Positions 57,101 through 64,000 of a DNA stretch of 64,000 nt are shown piece after piece. Each line of letters opens with the position of its first letter. Position 1 is the first letter of the stretch. The notes below the pieces were generated by a model. That model saw only the letters and a program-made list of their open reading frames with translations. It had not been told where the DNA came from and did not search any database. Source of the DNA: Corynespora cassiicola. Its lineage: Eukaryota > Ascomycota > Dothideomycetes > Pleosporales > Corynesporascaceae. The stretch spans positions 1 through 64,000 of the forward strand of contig JAEUWY010000011.1 in the NCBI GenBank assembly GCA_022059125.1, given 5' to 3'. Both the position numbers and the translations under genes were made by a program.

Positions 57101-60100
57101 TTTTATATCTATAAAGTAAATAGAAAACTTAAAATATATATTAACTATTATAAACTAAACGCTTTTACTCGGAAAGATACTTATTTAATATTTTAAATAA
57201 ATAAATTTTTAGTAAAGTTTAGTAAAACTAAATTTTTTATAAAACTAAATATTTATACTGCGTTTAATAAAATTCGTATAAATTTTAACAGTAAAAAATA
57301 TACTATTTTCTAAATATAATACAGAATATATAAATATAAATTTTTTTTATTCGGGCTGTGCAACGGTCCAGCTACGTTCTAACAGTATATAAATAATATT
57401 TTAATAAACTATTTTAATAACTTCTGTATCGTATATCTAAATAATATTTTTATTTACTTTAAAAATAAACTAATTTATATTTAGTATATTAAAACTATTT
57501 TAGAATAACTACGTTAAGCTAGACTGTAAGTAGATATAGCTAAATCTAAATTCTATATAAAATATATTTAATACTTAAAATATATTTTAACTAATTAAAA
57601 ATTAAAAGTAAATTTAAAAAAAGTTAAAGCTTTACAGAACTAAATTTAACTTACTACTATTACAGAAGTAAAGTTTTTTTTTAGATTTACTAGCTTTTAC
57701 TAATAATTTATACTAGAATATTTCTATATTATTTTACTAATTAGTATATTTTAAAGCTCTGCTGTATTTTTTAAATAGATTTAAAAATATAATTAGATAT
57801 TTAAGGCTTTAAAAAACTCTTTTCTTTCTATTCTAATTTTTTATTATTTTAACTTTAAACTACTTATAAAACTAAAAACTAATATATTTAATAACGCTAT
57901 TACAGATATACAGTTTTAGTAATATACTAATAAAAATTAGTATTTATATACTTTCTACAGCAAAACTCTATCTAATTTTAAACTTAACTAAAAAATATAT
58001 AATAAAAAACTTTTTACTATTATTACTGCTTTTTAGAAATAGTAAGCTAATTTTTTTTCTGTAAAGTATTAAATTTAAATATATTCTAATTATAAATTAC
58101 TAGAATATTTTATAACAACTAAAATTTTAAATATTAGATAAGTAAAATAGGCAGAAAAACTAGCGCTTTTTAACTTCTAAATTAAATATACTTTAAATAA
58201 AAATAATACTAAAGCTGATATTTTTAGCTGTTGCGAATAAAATATAAAAATTTTTTTAGCTATATAATAAAATAACTATTCTCGCGTGCTAATTAGACTA
58301 TATTACTTTAACTTTTAAATTAATACTAAATTAGTTTAAAAATATATTAAAGTTTAGACTAAGTGTGTAGCTCGCGTATATATAATATTCTTAAAAAACT
58401 TTATAAGCTTTAACTTTTTTAAACTTATTAATACTTTTTTAAAAAAAAATTAATTAAGCTTTATAAAAAAACGCAAAATTTTTTTTAATTAGTACTAAAT
58501 ATATAACAGACTTATATTATACTAATATTAACTATATATTTTTTAGAACTTTACGCTTATTACATACTTAATATAAAAAACTTATAACTAAGTTTTTTTA
58601 GCACACTTTAGCGCTATAAAAATCTACTAGCTATTAGCTTAAAAATACTACTAAAAAAATATAGAAAATTTATGTAAGTAATATATACAGAACTACTTTA
58701 TCTATTAATAAATATATTTAAAATAAATTTATTCTGCTAGAAAAAATTTTTTTTTTTTATTCTAAACTGTTTTATATAATATTTTTATATAAATTTTAAA
58801 AAAATTTTTCTGTAATAAAGCTGGCTATAATTAGATCTTAGTAATTATTAATTAACTCTCTAAGTAAGCTGTGTTAATTTTATATTATAAAAATACTAAC
58901 GCACGTAGTATAGCCTATCTATTTATTTAGTAAATATACTAATTTAAATATATTTTAAAAACTATTATATTTAACTAAAAACTGCAGTTTATTTTTAGTT
59001 TCTAGTCTAAATTCTATTATATTATTAGTATTAAAATTAAACTATTTACTGTCTACTATAAAGAAACAGACAACTAAACAGAAATTATAAATTAATATAT
59101 TAACTAGAGACTAAAACTATTTATAAGCTACTACTAAAATAACTAGAGTAAACTTCTGCTATTAATAGATCGCGCTTAAATTACCTTTCTACATCTAAGC
59201 TTAGAAATAACTTTATACTAAGTTTTATTTAGTTCTAAACTCTATTAGAGTTAATATTAAAAAAAACTTAAACTTTTAAAGTTTTAAAAAAAGCTAAACT
59301 ACTAAAATACTTTAGCTTTAACTTTTTAAATATATAAAGTATAAAAAATTGTGAAAAAAAATTTAGAAAAAACTTAAAAATAAATATAAGCTTAAGTTAA
59401 CCTCTACTATTACTAAATAGACTAGAACGTTAGAAATTAAGTATATTTAAAAACTAAAAATTTATTATTAATAAAATTAAGCTAAAAGCTGTCTGAACAG
59501 TAAACAGATCTCTTTAAAATAATAAAAAAAAAATAACTTATACTGCTTTAAACTATTTTTTAAATTAAAAATCTACAACGTATTTATACTAGATATTCTC
59601 TATAAAAATTTAAGTAATTTATTTTTAAAATAAGAAACTTTAAAACTTATTAAAATATCTATTAAAAAAGTAAAAAAATAAAAAGTTAAGAATATTTTCG
59701 CCAGCAAACTAGTACGTTTATTACTAAAGTACTAAGTAAGCTAAGTTAAATATAACTTAGACTTTATATAGTATAATACTTCTAACTTTATAGACGTTTT
59801 ATATAAGCTTAAAGTATTTTATAATAAGTATCTAGATAAGCCAGAACCTCTCTAGTTTCTAAACTAATAGCTTTAAATATAAAAACAAAGAATAAAAAAT
59901 ATAGATTACCTGTAAAATAATAGAGTAGCATAAAATAGTTATTAAATATTTATTTAGAATTTATTTTAGAACCGCCCCCGGCCTAACTACTAGTTTTTTT
60001 TATTTTTATTATAAATTAGCACTTTTTTATCTGATTTCTTTAGTTCTAACTTATTATTAGACTTTATTAAAGCTTTATTTAATCTGTCTGTCTGCTAAGA

Positions 60101-60840
60101 TTATTTTACTAAAAAAAACTTAGTAAAATTAGTAGTTTTTTTCTAACCCGCGCGAATTAGGCTGCGGAAATAAACTATTTTTAGATTAGCTAGCTTCTAA
60201 TTTATTTTTTCTATACTTTTATAGACCGCCTTTAAAAGCGCATAAATAGCTAGTAATACTTTTTTAGTCTGTATACGCCCCGACTCTGCTTTAGTTATCT
60301 AAACTACTAAAACCGCTTTAGCTGTAATTTTTACTATAATAAAAAGTAAAACACAGTTTAAGTTCTTTTTTTAGTTATTTACAGTCTATACTAATATTTT
60401 ATATTTATTAATACAGCACTTTAGAATCTAAAAACAGAATATTAGTTAACTATTTAGAATACGCTCTAAATTAAATACATACTAGTTTATAAAAATTTTT
60501 TTAAGCTGTACAGTACTCGCATTTTTTACTTAAAATTAATTTAAATTTAAAATTAATAATATATTTTTTAGCTAAAGCGTAATAAGCGCGTAGGTATATT
60601 TTACAGTAAACTGCTAGTAAAATACTAAATAGAACTAAAATAAATATAGTAAAGCAAAGCTGTTAAAATAGTTAAAAGCTTTAAAAATAAGTTAATTTAG
60701 ATATTAGAAGCGGAACAGACTACTTATAAAATACAATAATTAAAAAATAAAAAAAAAAAAAAAAAAAAAGTAGAAAATACTAAATTTATACTAGCTAAAT
60801 AGTAATTTAGTAAATATTTGTTATAATACGGTTTTAGAAG
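54182..60840 (+). mobile_element. RIP-degraded Ty3-type retrotransposon, different family
   Basis: It begins TGTGACGAACC inside the gag relic of the chromovirus copy, as a nested insertion would. A decayed reverse transcriptase reads on the plus strand at about 57240-57540: AFNKIRINFN, then FGLCNGPATF-stop-QYINN, then FCIVYLNNIFIYFK, recognisable as FGLCNGPATFQ and YLDD with RIP changes. The right boundary is uncertain; I did not find the 3' LTR. Confidence 0.6.
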
Positions 60841-60910
60841 AACTCGGGCAGGCAACATCGAGGGCGCGGCTCTAATTATATATATAATTACGCGCCCGAG
60901 GAGGAACTGC
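60841..60910. other. GC-rich islet with inverted repeats inside AT-rich DNA
   Basis: CTCGGGC (60843-60849) pairs with GCCCGAG (60894-60900), GGGCGCG (60862-60868) with CGCGCCC (60891-60897), and between them is the perfect 18-bp palindrome TAATTATATATATAATTA (60873-60890). It may be a transposon end or hairpin that escaped RIP. Function unknown. Confidence 0.4.
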
Positions 60911-61033
60911 TGTGCCACATTACGTAACTAGAAAAAATATATAATTTAGAGCTTACGCTTTAGCAAAGTAAGCGCTTACAAGCACTAATAGTAAGCGCTT
61001 ATAATAGGTATAGGTAAGCGCGGTTACTATTAA

Positions 61034-64000
61034 GTATATAGTTCACACAATTGTACTCTATAATTATATTTACCTTATTAGCAAATCTATTATTTGAAAT
61101 TAACTATTAATCTATCGTGCTTTATCGCTAACACGGAAACCTGTATAGTATATCGCACCTTATTTTACTTACGTAACTCTACTAGTACTTATTCCCGAGA
61201 ATTAACCTAAGCAGCTATTTGCTCTCTAGCCTCGCTTATAGTCTATAGCACAGCTTTAATATTATAAATACTTTTTAAAATAAGTACCACTTCAGGATCA
61301 CGCGCACTTTCAACCCCGACTAGTAGCACTGTTAGTGCTAAGGCTACTACTAGTGCAATCGTACAACCTAACACGGCAGACAACAATTCTATTAAAGTAG
61401 CAACATCTAACCTCTACTATAGAGAACGAAGCAAGCTCGAAGACTGGCTCTTGCAGCTTAACTTGTTCTTTAACTTCTAAAGTAGAAATGTTAAGAAAAA
61501 GAAACGCGTTATGTTTGCAGCCACGTACATAAGAGACAAAGCACTTTAATAGATTAAACCAGCTTTTATTAAGTATAAAAACGGCGAAGCTAACAACGAC
61601 GTTAACAAATAGATAAAAGATTTTAATAAATTTAAGAAAAAGATTAAATAAGTTTTCGGAGTCTCTAATAAGAATACAATTACCAGACGAGCTATCTAAT
61701 ATTTTAAATAACGGGCTTCAGCTGCTAACTACGCTAATAAATTTTAGCAACTGTTAATTCTTACTAAATAGAATAACAAAGCACTTATAACAATATACTG
61801 TTAAGAACTCAAATCTAACGTTAAAAAAGAACTTATACGTTCTGGAGCTCAGCTCGACACGCTTAAACAACTTATAAACAAGTTTATTAACATCGATCAG
61901 AAACTGTACGAATTACGAATAGAATTACACTAGAACCGGAACCTAAAATACGAGCAACGTACTAAACTAAGCTATAGTAAAGAGTACTACAACGCTAACA
62001 CCGGTAAACGAGTTAAACGTAAGGTAACGCATTTTACTCGCAACACCTATAGTAATAAACTAATAGTTCTTAGTAATATCTAGAAAACGGGACGAGAAAG
62101 TAATAGAAAGAGAAACGATAAGTTTAAGAGTAAGACTATAACTTACTACGTGTGTAGAAAGACAGGCTATATTACAAGAGACTGTTAATTAAAGAATAAA
62201 GTTGTTTAACAGCTAAATATATTATAAACTATTTTAAATAACAAATCCGACGCAGACGAGAAATAAAAAGTCGTTATAGATAGATTTTATAAAATAGAAC
62301 TTATCTGCGACAGCGAACTACTGCGACACAAAAAAATAAAAAATTTTTTTAATTATATTTAGTATTAAGATAAAGGCACTTAGACGGAGCCTAGAAACAT
62401 CTTTAAGGAAGTTAAGTTTAAAAAACCTAGCTCTAAAAAAAAAGAAGCTTTTCGCGACGTATATAATTATAAAGAATATCTAAGCGACTACGGCTGTGAG
62501 TACGAATTAGAAGAACTTACTAAATTTTAGGTCGATAAGAACCTCGAATAGAAACAAGAATTAGCTAAGATTTGTAAGAAAAACAGAAGAGATTTAATAA
62601 GAACGCCTGTATAGTAGAAAGAATTATCTGTAACGCGTAAACGGTTAGAAAGAAACTACAACTCAGACAAAAAAAATTAAAACTTAGAAGAACGCCGACA
62701 ACGACGCAGCTCTAAAGTATAGAAATAAGTTAATTAACCAGATTTAGAAATTAGACTGGGAGTTTTACTAGACTTTAACAGCGAACTAAACACAGTTTTA
62801 AGCTTTCTATAAAGCCGAAACACGTAAAAACTGTAATACTACCTAGACCTAAAGAATCTAAAATATATAAGCTACTTATAGACGTCCTGCAGAGAAAACT
62901 AATACTAAATCTACTACTTAGATAAAGTAGCAGCAGAATAGTTTCTGAAGAAACTACGTAAATATACGTAATAGTGGTTTAACTGCGAAACACACGTATA
63001 CAACACTTACTTATAAAATAAATAATAAATACGATACTTCTCTGGGATAAATAAAAATAAAGAACTTGTAACAAATATGCTAGTTAACAGAAGATATACG
63101 TAAAATCTTTAGTAAACGTGTTTATATAAAAATTACGAACGTTACTAAAATAAGAAACGCTTATATAGATTTAGTAATAAGTTTTTTTTAGAACAGTATT
63201 TAGCGCCTGAGATTGACCTAAAGCATTATACGCTACTAACTTAGAAAACTTAGTTAAGCTACCTGTTAAGCTTAATAGATACTAGATAAAAGTATTATTA
63301 GATATAGGGGCTTAGCGTAACTACTTTTTACAGCAGGCTGTAAAGCGTAGTAAAATAAAAACGCATACCTATAAGCGACTCTATTTCCTCTACACGGTAA
63401 CTGGAAGAAAAATACTAGAAAAAGCATTAATAGATTAAAAAGCCACAACTATTATAAACATCCAGAGACACTAAGAAGAAATTTTTTTCGATATTATAGA
63501 CACAGCTATCTACAACGTTATTTTAGGACTTTTATAGTTTAGAAAGTACAACCTATACGTTGATTAGGTAAGAAAGAAGTTTTTGTTAATAGAATGTAAT
63601 TGCGCTATTATATTAGAATCTACACATTAGCAGCGTTTAATAGTAGATAAAATTACGCTGAATAATATAGGCAGTAAGAAATCGAATAAGACGCTTTTAA
63701 AAAAAAAAGTTAACTCCGCCAGATCTGATAAGAAGCTACTAAACGAAGAAGTAAAAGTTTTAAAGACAACTCGCGTAACTTCTAAAATCCCTAAAAAGTA
63801 TAGTAAATAGAAACTACTTTTTTAAGAAGAGGTAGACGACAGAGCGTTATCTAAGTATTAGCTCTGGGACTGCGAAATAGCTCTATAGGAAGAAAAGTAT
63901 CTAACTTTCGAGCCTATCTACAGTTTATTAGAAAAAAAACTCGTAGTGTTACGAGCATATTTTAACAAGAACTTTAAAAAAAGATTTATACGCGAATTAA
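61034..64000 (+). mobile_element. RIP-degraded chromovirus copy: partial LTR, gag and start of pol (runs off the window)
   Basis: 61034-61261 matches the last about 228 bp of the LTR; the first 142 bp are missing. The gag relic runs from 61280 (ATG changed to ATA) to about 63260, and pol continues to the window end (protease DTGA region near 63300, start of RT near 63950). Differences from the intact copy are overwhelmingly C-to-T and G-to-A, giving many TAG/TAA stops, including Trp and Gln codons. The slippery run at about 63182-63190 survives. Confidence 0.88.

Overview
The window looks like a filamentous ascomycete (Pezizomycotina, plausibly a dothideomycete). Genes have short 37-121 nt introns with GTAAGT-type donors. 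Gene families are typical of such fungi: a fungal rhodopsin-like membrane protein, a two-finger C2H2 plus fungal transcription-factor-domain regulator, salicylate-hydroxylase-like monooxygenases and an EHN-type epoxide hydrolase. Gene-bearing segments of ordinary base composition alternate abruptly with very AT-rich isochores. In those isochores CA/TG dinucleotides are nearly absent and transposon relics carry C-to-T and G-to-A stops, the signature of repeat-induced point mutation (RIP).

Layout: 1-850 AT-rich; 1784-10118 three ordinary genes (D-2-hydroxyacid dehydrogenase, seven-helix membrane protein, secreted GMC oxidoreductase); 10119-12430 no gene seen; 12430-15340 AT-rich with a pogo/Fot1-like relic; 15340-16320 a small island with a motif array; 16320-17930 AT-rich; 18241-25541 FAD monooxygenase 1, medium-chain reductase and C2H2 regulator; 25920-28570 AT-rich with a Tc1/mariner relic; 29592-33184 divergent FAD monooxygenase 2 and O-methyltransferase; 33580-38131 pogo and mariner relics; 38137-44947 a complete, apparently undamaged Ty3/chromovirus retrotransposon with identical 370-bp LTRs and a 5-bp target duplication; 44953-47990 AT-rich; 48393-51550 epoxide hydrolase and a small cysteine-rich secreted protein; 52240-64000 AT-rich, with two RIP-degraded copies of the same chromovirus and a different Ty3 relic.

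The most interesting reading is that FAD monooxygenase 1, the reductase, the C2H2 regulator, FAD monooxygenase 2, the methyltransferase and the epoxide hydrolase form one tailoring-enzyme gene cluster broken up by transposon-rich isochores. The octamer GTGGGGTA (or its complement) occurs upstream of all of the enzyme genes, often as short tandem arrays. The two zinc fingers of the regulator are predicted by the standard recognition code to bind 5'-GNGGGG-3'. No backbone synthase (PKS, NRPS, terpene cyclase) is visible, so the product is unknown.

The retrotransposon has several unusual features: a T TTT TTA slippery heptamer followed by a hairpin at the gag/pol junction, an 8-nt self-complementarity that suggests Tf1-like self-priming, three CX4CX2H motifs at the Gag C-terminus, and an antisense ORF with a Zn2Cys6-like cysteine array plus coiled coil.
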